Below, in pieces: positions 1 to 8,295 of a stretch of 10,864 bases of DNA. The position numbers and the translations under genes are program-made. Under the pieces are notes generated by a model, which saw only the letters and a program-made list of their open reading frames with translations, was not told the DNA's origin and made no database searches. Origin of the DNA: Chitinophagaceae bacterium (lineage in GTDB: Bacteria; Bacteroidota; Bacteroidia; Chitinophagales; Chitinophagaceae); contig PLEB01000107.1 in assembly GCA_003136915.1 (NCBI GenBank), forward strand, positions 1-10,864. Reading direction: 5' to 3'. How positions within the stretch are numbered: position 1 is the stretch's first letter; every line of letters starts with the position of its first letter.

Positions 1-27
1 TCCATCAACTATCAACCATATACCATC

Positions 28-55
28 AAAGAAACCATCTTTCTCCCTAAATCCC
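28..55 (+). repeat. Copy 1 of a 28-base imperfect direct repeat
   Basis: This segment matches 1583-1610 at 26 of 28 positions, including a 16-base exact core at 36-51 (CATCTTTCTCCCTAAA). The other copy spans the last codons and stop of the thioesterase gene. Here the same TAA at 48-50 closes a short open frame running in from the window edge that ends in His-Leu-Ser-Pro, the same last four residues as the thioesterase. This may be the tail of an upstream gene, or a displaced fragment of the thioesterase end. Upstream bases 1-30 are a low-complexity run of ATCAAC/ACC-like units. The match is seen directly; its meaning is unknown. Confidence 0.6.
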
Positions 56-67
56 TACCTTTACCTC

Positions 68-493
68 ATGAGTTTTGCTGCCGTTCATGTACAGGAATTC
101 ATTCCCCAGCGGGATCCTTTTGTGATGGTGGATAAATTGATTTATGCAGACGAAAAAACCTCAAGAACCACTTTACTAATCCGAGAAGGAAATATATTTG
201 CAGCGGAAGGCTTTTTTTCTTCGGCAGGTATGGTGGAAGCTATGGCTCAGACGGCAGCGGCAGGGGTGGGATACTTTTTTAAATCGAAGAATAAACCGGT
301 TCCGGTAGGCTATATAGGCGCTGTGCAGCATCTCGAAATATTTGAATGGCCACCCGTGAATCAGGAAATCATGCTGGAAATATTGCTGCATTCAAAAGTT
401 CTGCGGGTATCCCTGGTTTCGGGCACTGTAAAGATGGATGACAGGCTAATCGCAAAATGTGAGTTGAAAATTTTTATTAGTAACCAATCATAA
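68..493 (+). CDS. Hot-dog fold 3-hydroxyacyl-ACP dehydratase-like protein (ApeP-like)
   Basis: A 141-residue single hot-dog protein resembling FabZ/ApeP-like dehydratases, which remove water from 3-hydroxyacyl-ACP to give trans-2-enoyl-ACP. The N-terminal IPQRDPFVMVD (residues 12-22) matches the family signature LPHRxPFLLVD, but His is replaced by Gln. The helix MVEAMAQTAAAG (55-66) matches the active-site helix and keeps the acidic Glu57. The preceding GHFP motif, which carries the catalytic His in FabZ, reads GFFS (48-51), so that His is missing. This fits the non-canonical dehydratase subunit of aryl polyene clusters, which works with a canonical one; a candidate partner lies at 10282-10653. 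The ATG at 68 is the only sensible start in the frame. The stop is 8 bases before the next gene. The fold is secure; independent activity is doubtful. Confidence 0.8.
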   Translation: MSFAAVHVQEFIPQRDPFVMVDKLIYADEKTSRTTLLIREGNIFAAEGFFSSAGMVEAMAQTAAAGVGYFFKSKNKPVPVGYIGAVQHLEIFEWPPVNQEIMLEILLHSKVLRVSLVSGTVKMDDRLIAKCELKIFISNQS

Positions 494-501
494 ATCAGAT
501 C

Positions 502-1158
502 ATGAAAAAACAAACAACTTTGAGATGGGCCGCTTTCTCCCTTATCTTATTATTTTCATCAGCAGCCGGGAAGGCCCAAAGCCTGAAAGATTTTTTCAGT
601 TCAGAAAGCACCAGCGCGCTTTGGCTGGGTATTGACTTTACCAAAAACAAGCTCATTGATGAACCAACCGCAAATCTCTCCGATATCCGGGACCGTCAAT
701 ACAATGGTCTGAATGAACTGATAATAGATGAGGGCAAAAAGTATAATCTTAAATCTGCATTTCATCGGAGCTCTGAATTGGACCATGATGTGAACTATGT
801 GAATGACCGCAATACCAAGGTCAATGAAGACGATATGAAATCGACCAACACAAGTGATTTCCACCGGCTAAAAGAAGAAGACATTTCAAACCTGGTGAGA
901 GGATACGATCTCAAAGGGAAAAAAGGTATCGGTATCCTTATGGTTTCCGAAGCCATGGGCAAGTCAGAAAAGGCAATTGCACTATGGGTGGTCATTATAG
1001 ACATGTCTACCAAAAAAGTATTGATGACCGACCGCCTGGAAGGCAAGGTGAGCATGGGATTTGGTTTTCGAAACTTTTGGGCTGCCGGAATCAAGAGCGT
1101 TATTGAACAAATTGAAAAGAAAAAATACAAGGAATGGAAGGCCAAAGCAGGTGCCTGA
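502..1158 (+). CDS. Secreted protein of unknown function
   Basis: A 218-residue protein that I cannot assign to a named family with certainty, although it looks like a conserved Bacteroidota secreted type. Residues 1-25 form a signal peptide: Lys-Lys at 2-3, a hydrophobic stretch WAAFSLILLFSSAAG and a likely cut after the AKA-like GKAQ. No lipobox Cys is present, so it is probably free in the periplasm. The mature part is highly charged and includes a phrase FHRLKEEDISNLVRGYDLKGKKGIGIL (about 120-146). It then has a hydrophobic beta segment (ALWVVIIDM, about 160-168), a Gly-rich FGFRNFWAAGIKS and a basic C-terminus. No catalytic motif is visible. It lies 8 bases after the dehydratase gene and 21 bases before the thioesterase gene, so it is probably cotranscribed. 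A link to the pigment pathway rests on position only. Confidence 0.75.
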   Translation: MKKQTTLRWAAFSLILLFSSAAGKAQSLKDFFSSESTSALWLGIDFTKNKLIDEPTANLSDIRDRQYNGLNELIIDEGKKYNLKSAFHRSSELDHDVNYVNDRNTKVNEDDMKSTNTSDFHRLKEEDISNLVRGYDLKGKKGIGILMVSEAMGKSEKAIALWVVIIDMSTKKVLMTDRLEGKVSMGFGFRNFWAAGIKSVIEQIEKKKYKEWKAKAGA

Positions 1159-1179
1159 TCCATATATACTATTCTGCCC

Positions 1180-1605
1180 ATGGTAAACAAGCTGACGGCA
1201 AAGACAGAGATCCTGGTACGTTTTAATGAAGCTGACCCGCTCGGCATTGTCTGGCATGGCCACTATATACGCTATTTTGAAGACGGCAGGGAGGCTTTCG
1301 GCAATGAATATGGAATAGGCTATCTGGATTTCTATAAAAAGGGTTTTGTAATTCCTGTTGTTCACGTAGATTGTTCTTTTAAAAAATCCTTGCGGTACGG
1401 GGATATTGTGGTTGTAGAAACCACTTTTACCCCCTGTGATGCAGCCAAGCTTCTGTTTGGTTACCGGCTATACAATAAAAAAAACCACCAGTTGGTAGCC
1501 ACAGGATCTTCCATCCAGGTTTTTCTGGACAGCAAGCATTCCACATTGCAACTTACAAATCCGCCTTTTTTTGAGGCGTGGAAAAGAAAACATCTTTCTC
1601 CCTAA
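1180..1605 (+). CDS. Acyl-CoA/acyl-ACP thioesterase, 4HBT hot-dog family (YbgC/FadM-like)
   Basis: A 141-residue hot-dog protein of the 4-hydroxybenzoyl-CoA thioesterase type, which hydrolyses acyl thioesters in the cytoplasm. The diagnostic N-terminal stretch runs over residues 12-40: VRFNEADPLGIVWHGHYIRY, then FEDGREAF. Asp19 sits where the family's catalytic Asp lies, and it is followed by the usual Gly, His and Tyr positions. Its length is typical of the family. In aryl polyene clusters a thioesterase of this kind supports chain release or clearing of misprimed ACP; that role is inferred here. The start ATG at 1180 puts the motif at the expected distance from the N-terminus. The last codons and stop lie in a direct repeat shared with 28-55. 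The next gene starts 9 bases downstream. Confidence 0.88.
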   Translation: MVNKLTAKTEILVRFNEADPLGIVWHGHYIRYFEDGREAFGNEYGIGYLDFYKKGFVIPVVHVDCSFKKSLRYGDIVVVETTFTPCDAAKLLFGYRLYNKKNHQLVATGSSIQVFLDSKHSTLQLTNPPFFEAWKRKHLSP

Positions 1606-1610
1606 ACCCC
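1583..1610 (+). repeat. Copy 2 of the 28-base direct repeat, over the thioesterase stop codon
   Basis: This copy covers the last seven sense codons of the thioesterase (ending His-Leu-Ser-Pro), its TAA stop and five bases beyond. It matches 28-55 with two mismatches. Both copies lie just upstream of a cluster gene start: 12 bases before the dehydratase ATG at 68 and 4 bases before the ketosynthase ATG at 1615. No inverted symmetry that would suggest a terminator is visible. Confidence 0.6.
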
Positions 1611-1614
1611 GATC

Positions 1615-2736
1615 ATGAATAAAGTTTATGTGGTGGCCGATAATATTTTATCACCGCTGGGAAAGGACACATCCGCCAATTTATCATCCCTGAAAAACCG
1701 CCAATCGGGAATCCGCCTGCAACATTCCGGCATCTCAGATAAACCTTTCTACGCTTCACTCCTGGATTCAGGGTCAAAAAGTGGTCATCCATCTTTTACA
1801 GCCTTCGAAAATATTGTTCTTGCCTCGGTAAAAGATGCTATGCAAAACCACGAGGATGATTTTCCAGATCCGCGCACCGGGTTCATCCTTTCTTCTACAA
1901 AAGGAAATATCAGCATCATTGAAAAAGAACCTGTACATGCGGGGACCTGGTCACGTGTTGGATTAAGCGAGAGTGCAGGACGGATGGCGGAATACCTGGG
2001 CATCGTAAGCGAGCCCGTGGTGGTTTCTCATGCCTGCATTTCAGGATTGCTCGCTATGATCACCGGTATGCGCATGATTCAATCCGGGATGTATGATCAG
2101 GTAATCGTGACAGGCGCCGACCTGATCACGGCATTTATTTTCTCGGGTTTCCAATCTTTTCAGGCCATCAGCCCGGAACCCTGCAAACCCTTTGACGCAG
2201 ACCGGGATGGCATTACGCTCGGAGAAGCCGCGGCAACCGTTATTCTTTCCGGGAATAAAACAGATGATTCGATCCTTCTCAGCGGTGGATCAGTCAGCAA
2301 TGATGCAAATCATATTTCCGGGCCTTCCCGGACCGGTGAGGAATTGTTCCTTGCGATCCGGAATTCAATGAAGCAGGCAGGCGTCAAAGCCGCCGGGATT
2401 GATCTTATATCTGCCCACGGAACTGCCACCCGTTATAACGATGATATGGAAGCCAAAGCCATCCATTTGGCTGGAATGTCATCCGTACCGCTGAACAGTC
2501 TGAAAGGATACTATGGTCATACCCTCGGAGCCGCGGGATTGGTTGAATCTATCATATCACTGCATTCTCTGAAGGAAAATCTATTATTTCCCACACTTGG
2601 TTTTTCCAGTCCGGGAACAGAAATGCCGGTAAATGTCATAAAAGAACTCAGGACAGCAAAGCTTGGAAAATGCCTGAAGACCGCTTCCGGATTCGGTGGT
2701 TGCAATGCAGCCATCATTCTGGAAAATTTAAATTGA
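1615..2736 (+). CDS. Beta-ketoacyl-ACP synthase (KAS I/II family), intact triad
   Basis: A 373-residue thiolase-fold condensing enzyme that elongates ACP-bound chains by decarboxylative Claisen condensation. The nucleophile is Cys141 in SHACISGLLA. The two histidines are His268 in SAHGTATRYND (the HGTGT motif) and His302 in GYYGHTLGAAG. The C-terminal GFGGCNAAIIL (about 359-369) is the usual GFGG glycine turn. The KS signature CKPFDADRDGITLGEAA (190-206) is also clear. At 373 residues it is shorter than housekeeping FabF (about 410), as is common for cluster ketosynthases, and the N-terminal half is divergent. This points to a dedicated rather than primary fatty-acid role. It is followed by a 50-base gap, the longest inside the cluster. 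Function is certain at family level; substrate is inferred. Confidence 0.93.
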   Translation: MNKVYVVADNILSPLGKDTSANLSSLKNRQSGIRLQHSGISDKPFYASLLDSGSKSGHPSFTAFENIVLASVKDAMQNHEDDFPDPRTGFILSSTKGNISIIEKEPVHAGTWSRVGLSESAGRMAEYLGIVSEPVVVSHACISGLLAMITGMRMIQSGMYDQVIVTGADLITAFIFSGFQSFQAISPEPCKPFDADRDGITLGEAAATVILSGNKTDDSILLSGGSVSNDANHISGPSRTGEELFLAIRNSMKQAGVKAAGIDLISAHGTATRYNDDMEAKAIHLAGMSSVPLNSLKGYYGHTLGAAGLVESIISLHSLKENLLFPTLGFSSPGTEMPVNVIKELRTAKLGKCLKTASGFGGCNAAIILENLN

Positions 2737-2760
2737 ATATCAGCGGATAAAATATCTTTA
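2733..2760 (+). promoter_or_regulatory. Possible weak internal promoter, Bacteroidota type
   Basis: The gap between the first ketosynthase and the methyltransferase holds TATCTTTA at 2753-2760, close to the Bacteroidota -7 consensus TAnnTTTG. TTG at 2733-2735 lies 17 bases upstream, near the -33 TTTG position, although it overlaps the ketosynthase stop codon. A start near 2768 would leave a leader of about 20 bases before the ATG at 2787. The match is imperfect and the region AT-rich, so this is only a candidate second transcription start. Confidence 0.25.
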
Positions 2761-2786
2761 ACCCCGGCGAACGGAAATCTTGATAC

Positions 2787-3863
2787 ATGAATTTTTTCAG
2801 TAAGGATACAAAATCAGCCATCGAAGCTAAAGGACTGGCCCAATGGATTGCATTCGGTCCCGTTGTTTTCCAGGTGGCACGCGTGCTCCGCAATTCCGGG
2901 ATACTGAAAGTTTTGCTGGATTGCAAAGCGGAAGGCCTTACGTTGGAACAGATCCGCGACCAGGTGAATCTCCCCCACTACGGAACACGCATTCTGCTCG
3001 AATCGGGACTCGGCATCGGACTCGTTACTACAATGGAAGATAAATATTTCATAACCAAGACAGGGTACTTTGTTAATAATGATCCGCTTACCCGGGTGAA
3101 TATGGATTTTATTCACGATGTGTGCTATAAAGGATTATTCTCTCTTGATAAGAGTATTGAAACCGGCAAACCGGAAGGTCTTAAGGAATTCGGAAACTGG
3201 GAAACCATTTATGAAGGCCTTTCTTCACTGCCGGCACACGTGCAGAAAAGCTGGTTTGCCTTCGACCATTTTTTCAGTGACATTGCTTTCCCGCTTACTT
3301 TACCTAAAGTTTATGACGGAAAAATTAAGAAGATTCTTGATATCGGAGGAAACACGGGCAAATGGGCAATCGCCAGTGCGCATTTTTCAAAGGACCTGCA
3401 TATTACGGTCATGGACCTTCCGGGCCAGTTGAATGTGGCCAGAGAAAAAGTAATACAGGCGGATCTGGAAGACCGCATCTCTTTTTATCCGGTAAACATT
3501 CTGGACGAAAAAGCAGCATTTCCAAAGGGATTTGACGCCATCTGGATGAGCCAGTTCCTGGATTGCTTTTCGGAAGCGGAAATCATATCCATAATGAAAC
3601 GCTGTCATGCATCGCTGGACGACGATAAATATGTTTTGATCCTGGAAGCTTTCTGGGATGATCAGCGATTTGAGACCGCCGCATTCTGTCTCCAGCAAAC
3701 TTCGGTTTATTTTACTGCCCTGGCAAATGGCAACAGTCAGATGTATAATTCGGCTGTGTTCATTCACTGTATTGAAGAAGCTGGATTTAAAATAGAAGAA
3801 AGAATAGATGAGATCGGGTTGAGCCACACCCTGCTGAAGTGTAAAAAAAGAAAGGAAAAATAA
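2787..3863 (+). CDS. SAM-dependent methyltransferase with O-methyltransferase fold
   Basis: A 358-residue protein with the two-part layout of the plant/bacterial small-molecule O-methyltransferase family (AdoMet_MTase, winged-helix N-terminus). The N-terminal helical part (about 15-100) includes GLTLEQIRDQVNLPHYGTRILLES, the usual substrate-binding winged helix. The Rossmann domain has motif I ILDIGGNTGKWA (183-194), the acidic end of strand 2 in VMDLPGQLNVA (208-218), and a motif IV-like DAIWMSQFLDCFSEAE (250-265). In canonical O-methyltransferases the latter region reads LHDWSDE with a general-base His. Here the position reads FLDCFSE with no His, so C-methylation or substrate-assisted chemistry is possible. 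In a flexirubin-type pathway the likely target is the aryl ring (inference). The halogenase-like gene follows 19 bases later. Confidence 0.85.
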   Translation: MNFFSKDTKSAIEAKGLAQWIAFGPVVFQVARVLRNSGILKVLLDCKAEGLTLEQIRDQVNLPHYGTRILLESGLGIGLVTTMEDKYFITKTGYFVNNDPLTRVNMDFIHDVCYKGLFSLDKSIETGKPEGLKEFGNWETIYEGLSSLPAHVQKSWFAFDHFFSDIAFPLTLPKVYDGKIKKILDIGGNTGKWAIASAHFSKDLHITVMDLPGQLNVAREKVIQADLEDRISFYPVNILDEKAAFPKGFDAIWMSQFLDCFSEAEIISIMKRCHASLDDDKYVLILEAFWDDQRFETAAFCLQQTSVYFTALANGNSQMYNSAVFIHCIEEAGFKIEERIDEIGLSHTLLKCKKRKEK

Positions 3864-3882
3864 AAGCAAAACCGGAACGATC

Positions 3883-5133
3883 ATGGCAATGAATTCAACA
3901 GACGTACTCGTCATCGGAGCCGGCCCGGCAGGCACAGTGGCAGCTTCTATTGTTAATAAGGCCGGCTATCAGGTTCAGATAGTGGAAAAGATGAAATTTC
4001 CCCGGTTTGTGATTGGTGAAAGCCTGCTGCCACGATGCATGGAGGCCCTGGGTGAAGCGGGATTCCTGGAAGCCGTAGCGGGAAAAAACTTTCAAGAAAA
4101 AGGGGGAGCAAAATTTGTTAAGAATGGAAAGATATGCGATTACCGGTTTGCCGACCAGTTCACCCAGGGATGGCAGTGGACTTACCAGGTACCTCGCAGC
4201 GAATTTGATAAAACCCTGGCAGATACCGTTGAGAAAATGGGCGTGCCCGTGCATTATGAAACCACCGTTACGGGCATAGAGTTCAACGGCGCCGATTCTG
4301 TTACCACCGTGCAGGACAAAGATGGAAATGCATCGTATATAAAAGCAAGATTTATAATTGACGGCAGTGGATACGGGCGCGTAATACCACGCTTATTCAA
4401 TATGGATAAACCTTCCAATCTCCCGCCCCGCAAAGCATTATTTTCGCATACCGTCGATACAAAAAGATCCATGTCGGATGAACCCAACAGGATCACAATT
4501 GTCGTTCACCAGCCTGCCGTGTGGGTCTGGATCATTCCATTTTCAAATGGCATTACTTCCCTGGGTTTTGTCGGGGATCCGGAATTTTTTCAGCAGTATA
4601 CGGGAACCACAGAAGAACAATTGCGTAAACTTATAGCATCCGAGCCTTACCTGGCCGAAAGATTTGATCAGGTTAAGTTTTTGTTTGAGCCGAAAACCTT
4701 AGAATCCTGGTCAAGTACTACGGACCGCTTTTTTGGAAATGGTTTTGTCCTTACCGGAAATGTGACGGAGTTTCTCGATCCTGTATTTTCTTCCGGCGTT
4801 ACGCTGGCTACCGTTTCCAGTCAGATTGCCGGTAAGCTCGTCGTGGAAAAATTAAAAGGACGAAATGTTGACTGGGAAAATGAATACATGAAACCTATGA
4901 TGGAGGGCGTGGATACCTTCCGCTCTTATGTAATGGCATGGTATGAAGGGACGCTCGATACTATTTTCTTTGCGGATAATCAGGATGAACTGATCAAAAG
5001 CCAGATCTGTTCCGTGCTGGCCGGTTATGTTTGGGATCAGAGCAATCCCTATGTAAAAAATCATCAGACCGCGCTGCATCGTCTGGCGGCACTGATTAAT
5101 ATCCGTGACAGTAAATCCCTCAAACCTCATTAA
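3883..5133 (+). CDS. Flavin-dependent halogenase-like FAD oxidoreductase
   Basis: A 416-residue FAD-binding protein of the tryptophan-halogenase/geranylgeranyl-reductase superfamily. The FAD-binding GAGPAG motif is at 12-17 within DVLVIGAGPAGTVAA. FPRFVIGESLLP (39-50) is the typical halogenase/monooxygenase loop. Three halogenase marks are visible: Lys73 in EKGGAKF, where the hypohalous-acid lysine lies; W214-V-W216-I-I-P219, matching WxWxIP; and F297-LD-P300-VF-S303-S-G305, matching Fx.Px.Sx.G. Together these favour halogenation over hydroxylation. Some flexirubin-type pigments are known to be ring-chlorinated, which fits. The C-terminal 60 residues after about 350 are less conserved. The first ATG at 3883 is used; an ATG two codons later is equally possible. 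Its 3' end overlaps the next gene by 29 bases. Confidence 0.85.
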   Translation: MAMNSTDVLVIGAGPAGTVAASIVNKAGYQVQIVEKMKFPRFVIGESLLPRCMEALGEAGFLEAVAGKNFQEKGGAKFVKNGKICDYRFADQFTQGWQWTYQVPRSEFDKTLADTVEKMGVPVHYETTVTGIEFNGADSVTTVQDKDGNASYIKARFIIDGSGYGRVIPRLFNMDKPSNLPPRKALFSHTVDTKRSMSDEPNRITIVVHQPAVWVWIIPFSNGITSLGFVGDPEFFQQYTGTTEEQLRKLIASEPYLAERFDQVKFLFEPKTLESWSSTTDRFFGNGFVLTGNVTEFLDPVFSSGVTLATVSSQIAGKLVVEKLKGRNVDWENEYMKPMMEGVDTFRSYVMAWYEGTLDTIFFADNQDELIKSQICSVLAGYVWDQSNPYVKNHQTALHRLAALINIRDSKSLKPH

Positions 5134-5779
5134 TTTATTTATCGACCAAACATTGCAACCTGCCAGATTCATCACCGCATCCTGCTTAATTGCTGCCAAC
5201 ACCGTTTACAAAAACGGAAATCCGCAATTTCAACGCAAAGCGCTCAGCGCAATGGATTTCCTCGACGAATTGTACCGCCATTATCAGCTGGGGTACCCCA
5301 AATTCCACAAAATGGATCAGCTGTCGAAACTCGGTGTGCTGGCGACAGATATTCTATTAAATGAAAGTGATCATGCAAACAAATATGGTAGCGATGAAAC
5401 AGGTATTGTGCTGAGCAACAGCCATGGCAGCCTGGACGTTGATCTGAAATACGCGCGAACGATGGAAGCAGGTGCCAGTCCGGCGCTCTTTGTCTATACC
5501 CTCCCAAATATCGTGATCGGCGAAATTGCAATAAAGTATAAGTTTAGAGGTGAAAATGCATTTTTTGTATTTAAGACCTTCAATGGTAATTTTATGGCCG
5601 CGTATGTAAACGGTTTGTTTGACAGCAAACTGATAAGAAACTGTATTTGCGGATGGGTAGACTATCTGGGGGAAGATTACCGGGCCTTGCTGATGCTGGT
5701 GGAAACGTCCGGTAGTGAAAAAGCTATACCTTTTACCGCTGAAGGAATTAATCTACTGAATAACACAAGCCATGGATAA
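5105..5779 (+). CDS. Half-size ketosynthase-like protein (beta-ketoacyl synthase N-terminal-like)
   Basis: A 224-residue protein that resembles only the N-terminal half of a ketosynthase, as in the Ketoacyl-synt_2 family of aryl polyene clusters. FHKMDQLSKLGVLATDILLNES (67-88) corresponds to the KS helix before strand 3, and TGIVLSNSHGSLDVDLKYA (99-117) to the conserved GIVxSxxxGxL segment. The nucleophile-elbow region (about 150-170, AFFVFKTFNGNFMAA) has no Cys, and the protein ends before any HGTGT or GH motif. It therefore cannot condense on its own; a structural or regulatory partner role is more likely. The only conventional start is GTG at 5105, inside the end of the flavoprotein gene. 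No ATG precedes residue 50. Translational coupling is likely. Confidence 0.78.
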   Translation: MTVNPSNLINLFIDQTLQPARFITASCLIAANTVYKNGNPQFQRKALSAMDFLDELYRHYQLGYPKFHKMDQLSKLGVLATDILLNESDHANKYGSDETGIVLSNSHGSLDVDLKYARTMEAGASPALFVYTLPNIVIGEIAIKYKFRGENAFFVFKTFNGNFMAAYVNGLFDSKLIRNCICGWVDYLGEDYRALLMLVETSGSEKAIPFTAEGINLLNNTSHG

Positions 5780-6041
5780 ACTAATGGGCCAGTTGAAGAG
5801 GCAGATCATTGAAAGGCTGAACCTGAAAGACCTGAAGCCTGAAGATATCGGAGATGATCAGCCTTTATTTGTTGAGGGTCTGGGACTGGATTCCATAGAT
5901 GCCCTTGAACTGATCGTACTCCTTCAACAGGACTACCATATCAAACTGGATAAGGCCGAAGACGGACCGAAAGTATTTCATTCTGTGAGGACAATGGCAG
6001 ACTATATTACCAAACATTCCCCCGCGAAAAAAGCTTCATGA
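5772..6041 (+). CDS. Acyl carrier protein
   Basis: An 89-residue acidic helical protein with the carrier signature GLGLDSIDALELIVLLQ (36-52). Ser41 in the DSI motif is the expected 4'-phosphopantetheine attachment site. The length and four-helix pattern fit discrete type II ACPs. The C-terminus adds a short basic tail (PAKKAS). It would carry the growing aryl polyene chain between the ketosynthases, dehydratases and ketoreductase in the cytoplasm. The start ATG overlaps the previous gene by 8 bases, and the stop overlaps the next start in ATGA, so the three genes are probably translated together. Aryl polyene clusters often hold two ACPs; only one is in this window. Confidence 0.95.
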   Translation: MDKLMGQLKRQIIERLNLKDLKPEDIGDDQPLFVEGLGLDSIDALELIVLLQQDYHIKLDKAEDGPKVFHSVRTMADYITKHSPAKKAS

Positions 6042-7237
6042 ACCCACCTGTATTTGTTGCAGGATTGGGCGTTGTGTCTGCGATAGGCCTGGATGCAGCG
6101 GCATGTCTCCACTCGTTTGAGACGGAAGAAGCCGGGATGGCTGACATCAAAATCTTACATACACGGCAGCGCGGAAAATTACCGGTGGCCGAGGTTAAGC
6201 TCAGCAATGAAGCGCTGGCTGAACTTACCGGTCTTTCATCTGGCATGCCCAGAACGGCCTTATTGAGTGCCCTGGCCGCCCGGGAAGCATTGGCAGATGC
6301 CGGAATATTTAATTTTAAAGATTTGCGGGCAGGTTTTATTTCCGCAAATACCGTAGGAGGTATGGATAAAACAGAAGATTTCTTTGAATCTTTCATGATG
6401 AATGCTGCAGCCGGAAAACTCAGGGATGTTGTTTACCATGAATGTGGTTCCATTACAGAGATCGTGGCTGACCACCTCGGGATTAATCATTTCATCAGTA
6501 CGGTCAGCACGGCCTGCTCTTCCTCTGCAAATGCCGTTTTTACAGGAGCGCGCATGATCAGGCATGGATTGCTTGACCTTGCTCTTGTAGGAGGAGCTGA
6601 TGCACTCACGCGGTTTACGCTGAATGGTTTCAATACGCTGATGATACTGGACAAGTCGTTTTGCAAACCCTTCGACGAGCACCGGCAGGGCCTTAACCTG
6701 GGTGAGGGTGCAGGATATCTCGTGCTGGTATCTGAAGAAATTATGAATCGCTTGAATAAATCAGCTTATTGCAGGATCGCAGGATATAGTAATGCCAATG
6801 ATGCCTATCACCAGACTGCATCATCTCCCGGGGGCACGGGCTCGTTTCTGGCAATGAAGAATGCGCTCGAAAATAGCGGCCTGGTGCCTGGAGATATTGA
6901 TTATATTAATTTGCACGGAACCGGAACAAATAATAATGATATAGCGGAGGGAACGGCGATCAAGCTTTTATTTGATCCTGTTTATCCAAAGATGAGCTCA
7001 ACCAAATCCTTTACCGGTCATACATTGGGAGCAAGCGGCGGTATGGAAGCTGTTTTTTCAGCACTTGCAATACGGCACGGGATCATCTATCCGAATCTCC
7101 GTTTTGAAACTCCCATGAAAGAACTTCCTTTTACCCCGGTAACAAAATTTCTAAATCATCAGCGGGTAAAACACGTGATCTCGAATTCATTTGGTTTCGG
7201 AGGCAATTGTACCTCCCTCGTATTTTCTGCTTCTTAA
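6038..7237 (+). CDS. Beta-ketoacyl-ACP synthase (KAS II/FabF-like), intact triad
   Basis: A 399-residue condensing enzyme with all catalytic residues: Cys160 in VSTACSSSANA, His293 in NLHGTGTNNND and His328 in SFTGHTLGASGG. CKPFDEHRQGLNLGEGAGYLVL (209-230) is the standard KS signature, and SFGFGGNCTSLVF closes the fold. It is closer to FabF than the ketosynthase at 1615-2736, with a fuller N-terminal half. The ATG overlaps the ACP stop by 4 bases. The following gene, 8 bases downstream, is a triad-less homologue, the arrangement seen for KS and chain-length-factor pairs. The likely role is iterative elongation of the polyene chain as the catalytic half of a heterodimer (inference from pairing). 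Confidence 0.95.
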   Translation: MNPPVFVAGLGVVSAIGLDAAACLHSFETEEAGMADIKILHTRQRGKLPVAEVKLSNEALAELTGLSSGMPRTALLSALAAREALADAGIFNFKDLRAGFISANTVGGMDKTEDFFESFMMNAAAGKLRDVVYHECGSITEIVADHLGINHFISTVSTACSSSANAVFTGARMIRHGLLDLALVGGADALTRFTLNGFNTLMILDKSFCKPFDEHRQGLNLGEGAGYLVLVSEEIMNRLNKSAYCRIAGYSNANDAYHQTASSPGGTGSFLAMKNALENSGLVPGDIDYINLHGTGTNNNDIAEGTAIKLLFDPVYPKMSSTKSFTGHTLGASGGMEAVFSALAIRHGIIYPNLRFETPMKELPFTPVTKFLNHQRVKHVISNSFGFGGNCTSLVFSAS

Positions 7238-7245
7238 TAAATTAT

Positions 7246-8295
7246 ATGCAGGTTTATATCCGATCCAGCGGCAATATTTCACCACAACATTCTCTTGAGA
7301 AAGATTTATTCTTTGCTCATCGTGAAATGCAGGATGGAAACCGCTGGCATGCAGTTGAACCCGAATATAGCCGGTATGTGGATAGCAAAATGATCCGAAG
7401 GATGAGCCGGATCGTAAGAATGGGCGTGGCCGCTTCAAAGGCCTGCCTGGATGAAGCCGAAGTGAGGATGCCCTCCGGCATTGTTACAGGAACCGCATAC
7501 GGATGTCTGGAAGATACCGGCATTTTTTTGCGCAGGATGATCGACAACCAGGAAGAGTTGCTTACACCCACCGCATTTATTCAATCCACTCACAACACCG
7601 TAGGCGCGCAGATTGCATTGCTACTCAAATGTCATGGATACAATAATACCATCGTCCACCGCGGGTTCTCTTTTGAAAATGCGCTCATGGATGCCATGCT
7701 CCTTCTGAGGGAAGGAATGGACAATGTTCTTGCCGGAGCGATTGATGAGATAACGGAGGACAGTCATGCCATATTGAGCCGTTTTGGCCTGTATATTCCG
7801 GCGATCGATAACCCTGAAATAACTGCTAAAACACATAAAGGAAGCGTTGCAGGAGAAGGTGCATCTTTTTTTCTTTTGAGCAGCCAGGAAATTCATGGCG
7901 CCAGGGCGATCCTTCGTGGGATCAGCACTATTTATAAACCCGAAAGTTTGGCCGGTGTTGAAAGCAGGATTCATGCGTTTTTGAAGGAATCATCGGTTTT
8001 ATCGGACGGTATAGGGCTCGTACTTTCCGGTGCAAACGGGGATGGGGACCATGACGAGATTGATAATTATTTGTCTGCAACGGCTTTCCGCAATAAAACA
8101 ATCGTTCCATTCAAACAACTTTGCGGAGAATACCCAACAGCTTCCGGATTTGCGTTATGGCTGGCAGTATTGCTGATCAGTGAACAAAAAACTCCGGATT
8201 GGCTCCCCAATGTTTCCTTTCCTTTAAGAAATATCCTGATCCATAATCACTATGACAATAACCATCATGCCCTATATCTAATTTCAGCATGTTAA
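7246..8295 (+). CDS. Ketosynthase homologue without catalytic triad (chain-length-factor-like)
   Basis: A 349-residue protein with ketosynthase architecture, seen in RMSRIVRMGVAASKACLDEA (53-72), SGIVTGTAYGCLEDTG (77-92), TAFIQSTHNTVGAQIALLL (110-128) and HKGSVAGEGASFFLL (197-211). The nucleophile elbow reads VHRGFSFENA with no Cys. The HGTGT position reads GANGDGDHDE, and the GHTxGAxG position reads GEYPTASG, so both histidines are gone. This is the pattern expected of a non-catalytic partner that shapes the KS pocket, as in ApeC or classical chain-length factors. A TTG at 7207 would extend it by 13 residues into the upstream gene. The ATG at 7246 is preferred because MQVYIRSSGNIS matches the usual KS N-terminal strand. 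Confidence 0.88.
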   Translation: MQVYIRSSGNISPQHSLEKDLFFAHREMQDGNRWHAVEPEYSRYVDSKMIRRMSRIVRMGVAASKACLDEAEVRMPSGIVTGTAYGCLEDTGIFLRRMIDNQEELLTPTAFIQSTHNTVGAQIALLLKCHGYNNTIVHRGFSFENALMDAMLLLREGMDNVLAGAIDEITEDSHAILSRFGLYIPAIDNPEITAKTHKGSVAGEGASFFLLSSQEIHGARAILRGISTIYKPESLAGVESRIHAFLKESSVLSDGIGLVLSGANGDGDHDEIDNYLSATAFRNKTIVPFKQLCGEYPTASGFALWLAVLLISEQKTPDWLPNVSFPLRNILIHNHYDNNHHALYLISAC